NCBI GenBank assembly: GCA_027596945.1
Contig: JADGJH010000552.1
Coordinates: 1-16,951, forward strand
Direction of reading: 5' to 3'
DNA from: Physocladia obscura
Taxonomy: Eukaryota; Chytridiomycota; Chytridiomycetes; Chytridiales; Chytriomycetaceae
DNA length: 16,951 bases
Shown here: positions 1 to 9,753 of the stretch, piece by piece
Layout: each line of letters begins with the position of its first letter
How positions within the stretch are numbered: position 1 is the stretch's first letter
The notes under the pieces: generated by a model
Databases searched by the model: none
What the model was told of the DNA's origin: nothing
The model's input: only the letters and a program-made list of their open reading frames with translations
Translations under genes and position numbers: made by a program

Positions 1-4
1 AAGA

Positions 5-820
5 ATGACTATACTCTTTGTATCGACGCATTTATTCCAGCATTCATGGGAAAGTGGTAAGTGTTCAAAGCAAGTTTAATTTTATATTATTTCTTACCGA
101 ATCAAATAACAGTGACTTTTAGTTTGTGGAACAAATATCCGAATCCATGGTCGCAGCATGTTCTGACGGATGATGTGATTGAAAGAAGCGTGGACCCTGA
201 AACCGGAGTTTTGCGAACTGTCAGATTTTTTACTAAGGAAACTAGCATGCCAAGATGGAGTATTTCTGTGAGTGATATATTTTTTTTCCTTCTTATTTCC
301 TTTTATTTGACTTGATTTCTCATAAAACAAAAACAACAAAAAATCACAGATGTTTCGGATTAAAGAGGGATTCTTTTTAGAAACTTCAGAACTGGATCCG
401 CGCTCAAAAACATTTAAAACGGTCACACGAAATGTGTCACACGCAAAAGTCCTCCTCATCGAAGAGACTCAAGTTGTGTCGCCTTGCTTCATTTCAAGTG
501 TCGTGGAGCGAAGTGGTGAGGACGTGGAAAAAATTCCTGGGATCGACTCCAATATCACGAACGCATACGAAACGCAGGGAACCTCCATTCATATTACTGC
601 CAAAATCTTGCAAAAAGGGAGCTGGATGGCTGGATATTCTAATTTCGGCGGCAGCCTTCGGAAAAAACTGGTGGATTTTGGTGTGGATAAGATTAGGGAA
701 AACACAATGAAGGTAAAAATCAATAATAAAAAATAAAAATTCTTTCTAAAAAACAAATAGAGTTCGAAGGCTTTAATTTTTGTTATTGAAGATTTGAAGC
801 GTCGCAAACTGATCTCATAA
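5..820 (+). CDS. UPS1: PRELI/MSF1-domain lipid-transfer protein (Ups1/PRELID1-like), 4 exons
   Basis: Exons 5-56, 113-267, 350-712 and 761-820 join in frame to give 209 residues. Introns are 56, 82 and 48 nt, all GT-AG. The first ATG at 5 gives an N-terminus ending HLFQHSWESVT, then the family hallmark WNKYPNPWSQHVLTDDVIER and later FFTKETSMPRW, TRNVSHA and a conserved-style end ALIFVIEDL. This is one complete PRELI domain, the usual whole length of fungal Ups proteins. Family members carry phosphatidic acid or phosphatidylserine across the mitochondrial intermembrane space as a complex with Mdm35/TRIAP1. The C-terminal FVIEDL block and the HVLT segment favour Ups1/PRELID1 over Ups2, but that split is an inference. 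The link between MPRW and the exon-3 start is a few residues shorter than in the relatives I know, so the exon 2/3 junction is the weakest point. The start is only 5 bases into the window, so no promoter is visible. Confidence 0.85.
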
Positions 821-948
821 CCTCTGCTGCAAGAAGAAACAAAAATAGCAGCAAAGCATCAAAGATTGCCGCCATCCAAACACATCACTACACCACAGCA
901 GCCATCCAAAGCCACGCACGCCCACAAACACACACGTAAATACACAAA

Positions 949-958
949 AATAAATAAA
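949..958 (+). promoter_or_regulatory. Overlapping AATAAA poly(A) signals after the PRELI gene
   Basis: Two AATAAA hexamers (949-954 and 953-958) lie about 130 bp past the PRELI stop codon at 820. They fit a cleavage/polyadenylation signal for that gene. The 3' flank in between (821-940) still contains CpG and carries two copies of GCCATCCAAA, unlike the CpG-poor DNA that begins just after it. The assignment rests on position and consensus only. Confidence 0.4.
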
Positions 959-1544
959 TAATTATTAACTGAATTTTCGAATATTTATTGAAGTTGGAAA
1001 CTTGTAACAATGACTCCACATCTTGACTAATTCAAAAAACAAATTTGCAGCACTGATATTGTGAGTTTTGCACCTAATGCAAAAGTGGTGAGAACAAGTT
1101 TTCTTATTCCTCACTTCTCCAAAGTTTCCTCCCACTCATCATAAAGTATAAGATCAAGCTAACACCAAACATCAAAACTTACAGAAAGCAGCACAGCAAT
1201 ATTACAAGGCCCTACACAACTGTGGAAGGCAATACAACACAGTTGAAGAAGTTATTAAAGTATAAATGATTCAAGCTGTATGGAAAGATGAATTCACTCG
1301 TTATTGAAAGAAATCACTCAATTTACTTACAAAATAAAGAACAAAACAGCAGACTTGCCATTTCCATCATTAAGCAGAAGCTTTTGTATTAGTACAAGAA
1401 AGTTTTGTATGGGAGTAAAATGCAAGATTTATTTAAAGACTGTTTTTGGAATTTTTGTGATTGAGGATTTTGAACAATGAAAATCTAGAATAATGAAAAA
1501 AAGAATTCTTGCTAAAATTCCTTACCATACACAATCATAAACAG

Positions 1545-2096
1545 AGATTGCAACAGAAGTTGATCTGAATGTACTGACTGCATTCCAAGACAATATTAAG
1601 GGCAAAGCTGTGAAAGAGGGTGATTGCTATCACTTAGATACAAATCCAATTGTATTCAACAAAATAAGCAAGTTTGTTGGACTTCTGAAGGAAAATAAGA
1701 AATATTCATTTTGTACTGGTATATATTTACTGCTACTGTTTTTAAATTATTGAGCCTTGATCTATAGTAGAGAAGAGTGTTGCCACAATCACAGAACCTA
1801 TTCTGCATGAGTTCACTACAAAACCAGCTGATGGTGTTGTGCTCCAGCTATACGTTTACAGTTACTCTGTTAATCTAAGTTTTGCTGCAGATTTTGAAGA
1901 ATTCAGAAGTCAAATTATGCCACCAACATCTATGCAGAGAAATTAAGTCTTGAAAAAGAAGAATTTTTTGCAAGAGTTATCTACCAACTTTGTAAAGTTC
2001 ACCCCAACAGGCAGGCCCAAGATTTCATCTGGTGGGAATGAGCCAACAAAATTATTTGAACAGTGGTTACATATGAACATGAAGCAGCAATTCTAG
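1545..2096 (+). pseudogene. Decayed intron-containing coding relic of unknown family
   Basis: Two open segments, 1545-1718 and 1768-2096, join across a 49-nt intron with GT at 1719-1720 and AG at 1766-1767. The phases match (phase 1 to phase 1), and the intron has the size of introns in the intact genes here. The joined reading runs about 165 codons, includes stretches such as DCYHLDTNPIVFNKISKFVG and KPADGVVLQLYVYSYSVN, and is broken once by an in-frame TAA at 1944-1946 before ending at TAG 2094-2096. More fragments lie on both sides: 1185-1259 (frame with QQYYKALHNCGRQYNTVEEV), 1270-1461 (one internal TAG at 1390-1392) and 2188-2238 (VADDLAAKYQNQVSKLK, then TGA). No start codon or complete gene can be put together. 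I do not recognise the family; a transposon protein or a transferred gene are both possible. It lies inside the CpG-starved block. Confidence 0.45.
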
Positions 2097-2099
2097 GAA

Positions 2100-2115
2100 T
2101 TTTTTTTTTTTTTTT
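2100..2115. repeat. T16 homopolymer
   Basis: A run of 16 T lies just past the last open segment of the decayed relic. It may be a pyrimidine tract from an old intron or a poly(A)-type tail of something inserted on the minus strand. Nothing nearby decides between these. Confidence 0.5.
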
Positions 2116-4153
2116 CATATTCAGGATCTATTTGATTATTAAATCAATTCTGTTGAACACATGCTGGAATTTTAAAATAATTTACAGGTTGCAGATGATC
2201 TTGCTGCCAAGTATCAGAATCAAGTTAGTAAATTGAAATGAGGCATTCAATGTATACTCCAAGGGTTAGATATGAAAATTTGCCATGTGTAACAGGGGGT
2301 TTTAGAGATTTTTATTGATTTATTGTGACTCTTTCAGAAAAGAAACCAATAGTTTTCATACATTTTCCAGTATCTTGATGGCACCTTGGCTTGATTGGTC
2401 AACTGGTATCTTAGCAAAGAAAAAAATGCTCTATTTTTCATTTCCAGCTGTACCAGCAGTGCTTTAATCAAGATTAGGTAAGTGGCACTAATTTTTTTTC
2501 ATGCAAAATTTCGAAGTTAGAGTACTTAGAAAAACTTGCCTCTCAATCCATCACTTGTGAAACATACAACATGTTGTTGCAAGTGCATAAATTAATACAA
2601 AACAATTTCTAGGCCTCTAGCATCTCCCAGCATCAATTGTGAATGAGTAATAAAAATATTTCTATCTTTACAACCCATTGTGGCATATTGTGCTGATTAC
2701 CACTATAGCAGCTTAAACTGTTGTATAAATAGTGTCTTTGGCCAAAACCACAACTTTATTCATCTCTTTTATCATTACAATGTTACCCTTGTTATCTACA
2801 CAAGCCGAGGTTTCATTTATGCATAACAAGTCCTGAGAGAGTCACTATGTGTATAGTATTATAACAAGTTAATTTAAGAATGAGTCTAATGCTTATGTGC
2901 TATGTAACTCAATGATAGGAAAAGTTGTTTGATAAGGCAGCTGAAAGACAATACTGAAATATTATGTATGAAGCTTCTCTTGAACTTTATTATCTTTACA
3001 CAATGTTTCAATGTGGTGATCCCTGTAGATGGAATTTTTCAGTTGTTAGCATCTTCAACTCCTTCAACTCCAAATTTTTTATGAAAGTTTTGTGTTTAAA
3101 TTCCTATTTATTGTACACAGAGAATTCATAGATTCATCATATTTGGCAGTGAATTATGTCAGAATGTTGAATCCTGCAGATTCAATTTGGATTGTTTTCA
3201 TGATGAGGCTTGTGATAATTTTAGTAAAAAACTTCTGTTATTTTTCTGAAAATAGAACATTAAATAAAACCCCACACTTGTGCCTCATGTAAAACTATTC
3301 ATATTTTAATTTAATTTTCTGATTCAAATTTGTGAGAAAAACTCAGAAGTTAAATTTCCTCCATTTCTGTTGCACAATTTCTTGGTCATGTCAAATAAAC
3401 AATTTTCTTCCAATTACACAAATAAAATATAAACTATTTAGTTTACATATAGTGCATTTAGTTTGTTTATTTAAATACAATTTCATAATATTTATCATGA
3501 GTGTTGCCACTTGTCATAGAATTTCAATGTCGTCATGTGATGGAAGTTAGAGCATGCACTCTTGTGTATGCCCTTGCATGTTTTAATTAAACTTATGCTC
3601 AAATGGCATTCATGTTTCCCCCCCAAAGAACTCTCCATATTTTTAATCAAAAAAAATTTTGGCATTGGTTTTCACTCTGCTCAACCAACTGATTATTGAA
3701 ATATGGTTGCAAAAAACTGTGTTTGGATTGATGCCATTGGGGGGCACTATAGAAATAGCAAAAATTACTGAGCTAGAGCTGAGAGAGTAAAGGCAGAAGT
3801 AGCTCAACTTGAAATAAATACCTTAATTATGTCCAACATATGAGATGATTCAGCATGAATCTTCTCCATATCAGCAACCAATTTATTAATTACTGGATCT
3901 AGAAAATATGGTTCTATATACTATTTTAAATGGAAACAATCCTATCTCCCAAATACACAAACTCAAACATCATTAAATATGGATCCTGCTGGTGGAAGGA
4001 AACATGAAGCGAAATGACTCACACTTAGATGCAAAGAATGCATGGTGAAGAAAACCTTGTCAGTATCAACACCAAGGCATAATCAGCACAACAGGAAAAA
4101 ACAAAAAATTCATCAATGCGATTGACTTAGGCAGTGTGAACCTATGTATTTAC

Positions 4154-5389
4154 TTAAATAAAGAGGCGCAAAATAAAATCTGCAGATTTCATAACAATGA
4201 ACCCCCCAACAGCACCAAAAAGTGTCCAGGCAGTGACACGTATGTATATTTCCCTCCTGTTCCCAACTGCGGCAGAAAATTCTCTCCTGTCACTTGAAAA
4301 TCCAACAACCCCGCCTTTCCTAATCCAGTCACTTGCACTAGGCAGCAATTCACCCACAACAATTGCAATCATGATACCACTGACACCACAAAGCATCTTA
4401 TCGATCCGACCTGGCGCGGTAATGATTTCGGCACCACCAAAACACCAGGCAATCACAACACCTATCGGCTCCATCAACCCATTTACAAATGTTAAGAGCA
4501 AGACCCGCAATCGGGAACGTGATGCATACCATAGGGGTAAAGCGACCACCATTCCCTCAAGAACATTGTGCATAAGAATCGCGAGGCATAGAGATATTCC
4601 TAGTCGTAGGTTTGAAGCTGTTGTTAATGCGACACTAATTCCTTCTGGAAGATTGTGAATTGCGAGTCCAATGTACGTGATAAAACCGGATCGTAGCAAG
4701 GATAGAGCTGAGCTATTTGAACCAATTATCGAAGTACCAAGTAATGAACTGATAAGCAGGCGATCCAGGAGAGAGGAGGAGTTAGAGCGAGAAAAAGGTA
4801 ACGAGTGATCTCCCAGTGAAATATTTATGCTGATGCTGTCCATCGCTTTGTTAAGCGCAGGCGGTTCGGAAGGAACTACCGGAATTCGATGGTTAGTGAC
4901 TGTGTAATCTGAATCTGATGTGAAATGTGCAAGCCCAATTTCAATTGCAAGCATGAACATAAATCCGACAAACCCCGAGAAAAAACCGTCGAAAAGCGTT
5001 AAAGCTGGAATAGCCTCTAGAAATAGACTCAATGATAAAGCCAACATTACCTGAATACCAGACAATAGAATATCATTTGAGAAAATTCAAAAAGCAATCA
5101 ACAACACCAACCCCAGCGGATGCAGCTTGAAGCCTTCCAAATAACGACGCGTTTTGAGCAGAGAGCGCGGCAACCGGTGGCGGCGAAGGAACAAACGTAA
5201 GAAGCAATACGGCCCCTTTTTGATGAACAATAAGAATGATTAATGTTCATGATCTGTTTGCTATCAACTGTTGGCGAATAACAACGCTGAATCGGTTGAA
5301 TAGGTACCAAGTACAGTTCCAGCTCCGGCAATAATTGCTAACGTTAGGGGAAGCATTCTGTTTGGATCATTTGTTATCTTGATCAACAT
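4154..5389 (-). CDS. ZIP-family divalent metal transporter (ZupT/GufA/Zrt3-like), 3 exons
   Basis: Minus-strand exons 5389-5308, 5215-5112 and 5050-4154 give 360 residues. Intron 1 is 92 nt (acceptor AAAAG) and intron 2 is 61 nt. Intron 2 has a weak GTTGGT donor; GT sites 6 and 9 nt further on would add two or three residues without changing frame. The joins restore a smooth first membrane segment (AGAGTVLGAVLLL) and then ASAGVMLALSLSLFLEA. Transmembrane segment 4 carries HNLPEG (about residues 194-199) and segment 5 carries HNVLEG (about 223-228), the paired histidine motifs that line the metal site in ZIP proteins. NGLMEPIGVVIAW and GELLP follow in the later segments. A variable polar loop (about residues 107-165) separates segments 3 and 4. 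Family members move zinc or related metals into the cytosol from outside or from vacuoles; the Zrt3/ZupT-like layout is an inference. The second motif has L where P is usual. The ATG lies 32 nt after the stop of the upstream DnaJ gene. Confidence 0.85.
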
Positions 5390-5421
5390 CTCAAATTAAC
5401 TGTTAAATTCTCAATTTTTTT

Positions 5422-6902
5422 TCATGCTTTCACCCGAAAAAACACGTCACCAACGACAGCCAATGCATCAACTCGGCGCCGCTTTTCTTCCACAGAAATC
5501 CCGGGCTCTTCAATTACTGCGTCACAAACATCGCGTAAAACACTTTCGATTTCAAGTTTCGATCCTCTCCACATCGCCTGCAGGCCTTTCTCAGCAGCCT
5601 CCCTTTCGAGTTTTGCTCGCAACAACTCGCGTTCAGCCTCTGTCATTGGCGGCACCTGTTGTGCGTCCTTGTCTTTTGCAGTTACTCCCGCTGTTACTGT
5701 ATCGCTTCCTCCCTCGCCTTTGGTATTCTCCTTCTCCATTTCTTTAATCCTTGCAAACGATGTTTGCAAATCCACAGCCGTTTTCAATGTTCCAACTGTT
5801 TCCGACACAATATGTGCCTTCTCGCGAATCGCTCCTGCCCATCGGTTACCAGACCCCAACCACCGTTTAAGCACACTATCTCCGCTTTCTTCGTCCAACT
5901 TTGCAAGGGCTTGCGCGGATTTCAAACTATAAGTAAATCCAATGCTATGCAATAATTCAATTCCAAACGATTCCTGTTTCAACACTTCGGCTTCTTTCTC
6001 TATCGTTGTCCGAAATTGTTTAATGGCAGATTCCGCAGTTGTAATCGATGCTGCGCCTGTTGTTGCTTCTGTTTGACTTAAATCTGCGTCGGTTGTTGTT
6101 GATTCAATTGTTGTTGCTGAAGAAATGATATCGACGTATCCGCTCTTGAGTTTATGTTTTAAGTTTTCCGCGAGCCTGGAAACACGTGCGTCGCGAATTC
6201 GCAGTCGTTCTTCGAGAGTCATTTTTTGGCTTTCTTGTTTGCCATTTCCGTTACCGCCGCTGTTGTCATTGCCGTTTGGTGGCTTTGCCAACATTTCATT
6301 GAAATCGCGGGCCATTGAAATTGCCCCAATCAGGTCCACAAATCTGTCTCCACCGAACTGCTGTTGGAAAAATTCTTGTGCGTCCATAAATGGATGCGCC
6401 GCAACATCTTTTCCGTTGGGTTTGCCGTATTTATCGTATGCAGCCCGTCGCTGTTGATCGGATAGAACTATACAGTAAAATAAATATATCTATGAAAATA
6501 AAATTCAACAAGCAGACCTTGATATGCTTCAGAAATAGCCTTGAATTTAGCTTCCGCATTTGGAAGATCTGATTTGTCGGGGTGGTATTTCATTGCCATT
6601 GCGTAATAGCCCTTCTTGATGGCAGCTGGGGATGCATCAGTGGCGACACCAAGCAGATCATAGTACTCGGTATGCTTGGAAGTCAGTGGTGAATGCGTAG
6701 AGGATGATGCTGACGGTAACGAATGATTTGGTGACGGAACAGCCCACGAATATGATGAAACCCGAGCACAATTGAAACAACGGAATTGCGCCTGTGTTAC
6801 CGATTCACCAGAAAGATCAAAAGCAAGAACTGTACGGCATCCGCTGCAAACTGCAGTGCGAAGTTTGCCAGCCTTGCGTGTTTCAAGAATATCACTAGCC
6901 AT
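5422..6902 (-). CDS. DnaJ protein with N-terminal zinc ribbon and C-terminal X-domain, 2 exons
   Basis: Exons 6902-6518 and 6467-5422 with a 50-nt intron give 476 residues. The order is: a zinc ribbon with Cys19, Cys22, Cys42 and Cys45 (CSGCRTVLAFDL then CFNC, resembling LSD1-type fingers); a Ser/Pro linker; a J-domain from about residue 79, with HPD at 107-109; and a long C-terminal part. The splice join restores SEAYQVLSDQQRRAAYDKYG, the end of the J-domain. The C-terminal part (MDAQEFFQQQFGGDRFVDLIG onward) matches the DnaJ-X domain of the yeast Caj1/Djp1 group and includes a charged coiled segment and the YSLKSAQALAKL and WAGAIREKAHIVSETVGTLK blocks. J-domains stimulate the ATPase of Hsp70; Djp1 assists protein import into organelles in yeast. 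Acidic and Thr/Ala-rich inserts at about residues 255-280 and 370-385 are low complexity. It starts 42 nt below the exonuclease stop and ends 32 nt above the ZIP start. Confidence 0.88.
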
Positions 6903-6944
6903 AGTCCTGAGTTTGTTTTTGCAATTTTGTTATTATCCTTTATT

Positions 6945-9687
6945 TCAGATCAGCTTTCGTTTTTTCAACTTCTTTTCTGCTTTCGCTGATTTATCTGTCC
7001 CTTCCTCATCAATTGACTTTGTTTTCCATTCATCATTATTTTCTGCGATGAATATCTCTTTTATGCCTTTTTTGCCCTTTTTGCCTTTCTTTTCTGCTTC
7101 TCCGGTTTTCTTCTCTTTTTTTTCTTTCTTCTTCTCCACCTCCATCTCCATCTCTTTCTTTTTTTCTTTCTCCTCCTTCTTTTCTCTTTCCTTTTCTTGC
7201 ACGTTTTCTTCCTCTGAATTTGACTTCAGCTTCTCTTTAGTCGTTGACTTTTTCTTTGTCTTCTTTTCTTCTGCCAACGCCGAAGCTGGCGCATCAGTCT
7301 CATCAGAGGCCAGATTGCCAGTTTTTTCCTTTTTCTTTTTTGTCCTTTTCAATGGCATCGCCATTTCTGCCAAACTATCATTGTACCCATCTTCTTTGGT
7401 TTTACTCCGCTTCTCTTTCTTTTTGCCTTTTTTGCTTTCGATCGAAACTATTTCGGCGACAACATCTTCGTCTGGATTATTAACGCCAGCAGTTAATTTA
7501 TGTGTTACTTCAACCGCCTCGTATTTTGAATCAACATTCTTTGATTTTGATTTTTTCTTTGAAAGCTTAATCGGTTCAATAGTAGATTCGATAGGAGAAG
7601 AAAATGTATTGGCCGCAATAGTGGCAATTGTGGTCGTGCCAGTGGTAAAATTATTGGTCGCAGCAACTTGTTGCAAAAAGTCTTTCGTGGCAGCAAGCGT
7701 TCCCTTTGCGTCAATTTTGATTTTCTTTGTGACACGTTCGTTAGTCCCAGTAGCAAATGCAGCCTCCACTGCCTTTTGTTTTTCGAGTTTTGCAAGTTTT
7801 CTTGAATCAGGATATCAAGTTAATTATAAAATTTACAAAAAAAATTAGTTAATAGAGACAAATACCAGCCTTTTTCCAGGCAAACTAGTGTCTTTGACTT
7901 CCATTTCTACTTTGTTTTTCCCCTCACATGCTTCACTTATTTCAGCAGCAACTGCTTTTGCCTTCTTTTTTTCTTGTCTCAGCTTTTCAAGAACTTCATC
8001 TTCGGAAACTTGATGAATTTTCTCGTCAACTATTGTTCCAGGCGGTACAACCCAGTATGGCGCGCCGGCAAGCTTCAACAAGCCATTATTGTTCAACGTC
8101 TTAAGCGGCGCATGTAATGGCTCTGGGTAGAAAGCTGCGATAATATCTTTTGGAGTCAGCGATGATGCTGCGGCATCGCTGAGTGTTGGATAGGCAGTTG
8201 TTGATGCATCAGCGACATTAGAGATATTGCTAGTTTTCGGTCTTTTAAGAATCGGGTATGCAATCGTGGGTTCGGAAATGTTCATTGCTATTGGCTTCGG
8301 TGGAATTAAATTTGGAACTGCTCCCAGATTTGAAAAGTTAATTGGTTGTTGGCTTATTATTTGCTGAAAAGGCTGGACGGACATCATCAATCCTCCATCA
8401 ACAAAACGCATGGGCATATTTGCTCCGTGTTGCTGGTGTCGCTGCTGCTGTTGCTGTTGTTGCTGCAAAAACATCATTTGAATATGCGAATATTGAATGG
8501 CAGGATTGAATTGCGGGATTTGTGGAGTAAAAGCCATTCCAGAATTTGGCATTTGAAATAACGACGGCACGATCTGCATATTTGAAGAAGGTTGCTTTAA
8601 CGATTCAAGTTCTTTCATTGCATTCTTGAATCCTTCAGGCAATGCCGAAACGCATGGAATTGGCGGAGGTTGAGGTTGGCTGCGTGGAATCTGAGGCGAA
8701 TGCAAAGGGTGAGTTGTTTCCCAGAGATTTCTCTGTTGCCGATACAGCAGCATTGCAACACGAGAGTCGATGATCTTGAATAATACTTTTTCATTAGAAG
8801 AAATATAGAAAAAATAACGATCAGATTATACCGAGTCATGCTCGCCAGTTTGTATCTCAAGATTCAGACACCATTTTGCAAGATCTTTTAAGCCTGGAGT
8901 CTTACAAAGCGGGTGGAAGCGGCGATAAAAGAGTGCAGTATCGCGAATGCGGGCGAGTGGCCAATTACTCATACCCAAAACGCCCAAATCGTTATCAATA
9001 CTCTGACCAACCAAAAATGTTTCATCAGTACATATGCGACGAACTTTTTCCATGATATCAGCATGAGAAGGGGCTATAGAGAACCATTTTTAGAGACAGG
9101 AACGCGAGAATTGAGATAAAAATGTACATACCACCAGCTAGTTTTTCCTTCGTGACGCCAGAAAATTGAGTTTTATAGTCCACGATGGGGTTTTCGGGAA
9201 CAACGAAGGAGTCGAGTAGCAAATTTCCCCAGTAGTCGCAGATCGATACACGGGCCAGGGCAAGACCACCACCGGCAACAGCAACCATCTCGCAATCGAC
9301 GCCAAGTAGTTGTGCAGGAGATGGTGGGACGTGAATTGCGCTAATGTTGTTGTGATTGGAGTTGTTCTTGATGACGGGTATTGTAGCTGCGGTTGATGTT
9401 GGTTTGATCAGCCGTAACGCCACGCTCAGTGCTGCCTCGTTACGTCGCTCGTTAGTTGTCATAGTGGAAAAGTGCGCCGCCACTGGATCGTTCTTTGCGA
9501 CTGACTTGCGTGCAAACCAGTGCTTGAGCCCAGCCTTTTCTCTCCCAGCAACTGATACGGAAATTTGTGCAACCTCAGCCTTGGTAGCCTCAGTATTTTC
9601 AACTGCTTTCGCTCCTGCGAAATTGTCGCCTACACCTATATCTTCGATCTCTTCTACCTTTCGCTTGGCTGTCCGTGTTGGCATCAT
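6945..9687 (-). CDS. REX4: REX4/ISG20-like DEDDh RNA exonuclease with long Q-rich and Lys-rich C-terminal extension, 4 exons
   Basis: Exons 9687-9132, 9073-8832, 8774-7866 and 7772-6945 give 844 residues in the long form. The exonuclease domain (about residues 126-285) shows Exo I DCEMVA (Asp131, Glu133), ARVSICDYWGN, FSGVT, Exo II GQSIDNDL (Asp214), the RDTALFY segment, LKDLAKWCLNLEIQ and Exo III HDSIIDSR (His264, Asp269), so all DEDDh residues are present. Relatives trim RNA 3' ends, and yeast Rex4 acts in pre-rRNA processing. After the domain come about 300 residues rich in Pro/Gln/Met with eight glutamines in a row (370-377), then about 270 residues of Lys/Glu-rich sequence ending KKLKKRKLI, which looks like a nucleolar-targeting tail. 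Introns 1 and 2 (58 and 57 nt) are secure. The last intron is not: the frame into the Lys-rich tail needs the acceptor at 7774-7773, while the nearer acceptor at 7802-7801 leads to a stop after about 20 codons. The Lys-rich part has no early ATG in frame, so it is unlikely to be a separate gene. Confidence 0.75.
8442..8465 (-). repeat. CAG/CAA triplet run coding eight glutamines
   Basis: Eight consecutive Gln codons on the minus strand, mixed CAG and CAA, lie in exon 3 of the REX4-like gene, in its Pro/Gln/Met-rich segment outside the catalytic domain. Being mixed, the tract is likely less slippage-prone than a pure CAG run. Confidence 0.85.
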
Positions 9688-9716
9688 TCACAGCAATTTT
9701 ATAAAGATGGAAATTT

Positions 9717-9738
9717 AAAAAAAAAAAAAAAAAAAAAA
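9717..9738. repeat. A22 homopolymer (T22 on the minus strand) between the R-SNARE and exonuclease genes
   Basis: The 66-nt gap between the R-SNARE stop (9754) and the exonuclease ATG (9687) is filled largely by this tract, read as T22 on the coding strand of both genes. A poly(dA:dT) tract could keep nucleosomes off the start of the exonuclease gene, or mark the 3' end of the R-SNARE transcript. Both are inferences. Confidence 0.6.
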
Positions 9739-9753
9739 TTCCAGACAACTTCT

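Larger units (their letters stand above)
961..4140. other. CpG-depleted intergenic block, probably a decayed methylated element
   Basis: This 3.2 kb stretch separates the PRELI gene from the ZIP gene and holds no intact gene. By hand count it contains about 8 CpG dinucleotides, while 120 bp of the neighbouring gene (5101-5220) contain 11. TG and CA are abundant throughout. This is the pattern left when methylated cytosines in CpG deaminate. Coding-like fragments broken by stop codons occur in its left third (about 1185-2260, see the pseudogene entry). The rest, 2300-4140, is AT-rich with short open stretches (for example 3092-3292 and a weak exon-like piece on the minus strand at 3898-3822) that I cannot assign. 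I found no terminal inverted repeats, target-site duplication, tRNA or other RNA gene. A T16 run sits at 2100-2115. The edges are approximate. Confidence 0.6.

Noticed and set aside
1185..2260. Alternative genetic code with TAA/TGA/TAG read as sense
   Set aside because: All seven intact genes use TAA, TGA or TAG as ordinary stops and have none internally; the stops in this block fit decay in CpG-poor DNA.
3092..3550. Two plus-strand open frames of 66 and 72 codons
   Set aside because: AT-rich, no motifs, no ATG context or splice partners; could be relic sequence but cannot be supported.
3822..3898. Minus-strand exon-like piece with acceptor TTTCTAG and donor GTATTT, reading a short charged helix
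   Set aside because: Only 25 codons, with no convincing neighbouring exons; easily due to chance in this composition.
5424..6457. Several plus-strand open frames of 87-110 codons
   Set aside because: They are antisense to the conserved DnaJ-X exon and have no recognisable motifs or splice context.
6772..7848. Long plus-strand open frame of 358 codons rich in Phe and Ser
   Set aside because: It is the antisense shadow of the Lys/Glu-rich exon of the exonuclease gene (AAG/GAA read backwards as CTT/TTC) and of the DnaJ N-terminus; no family features.
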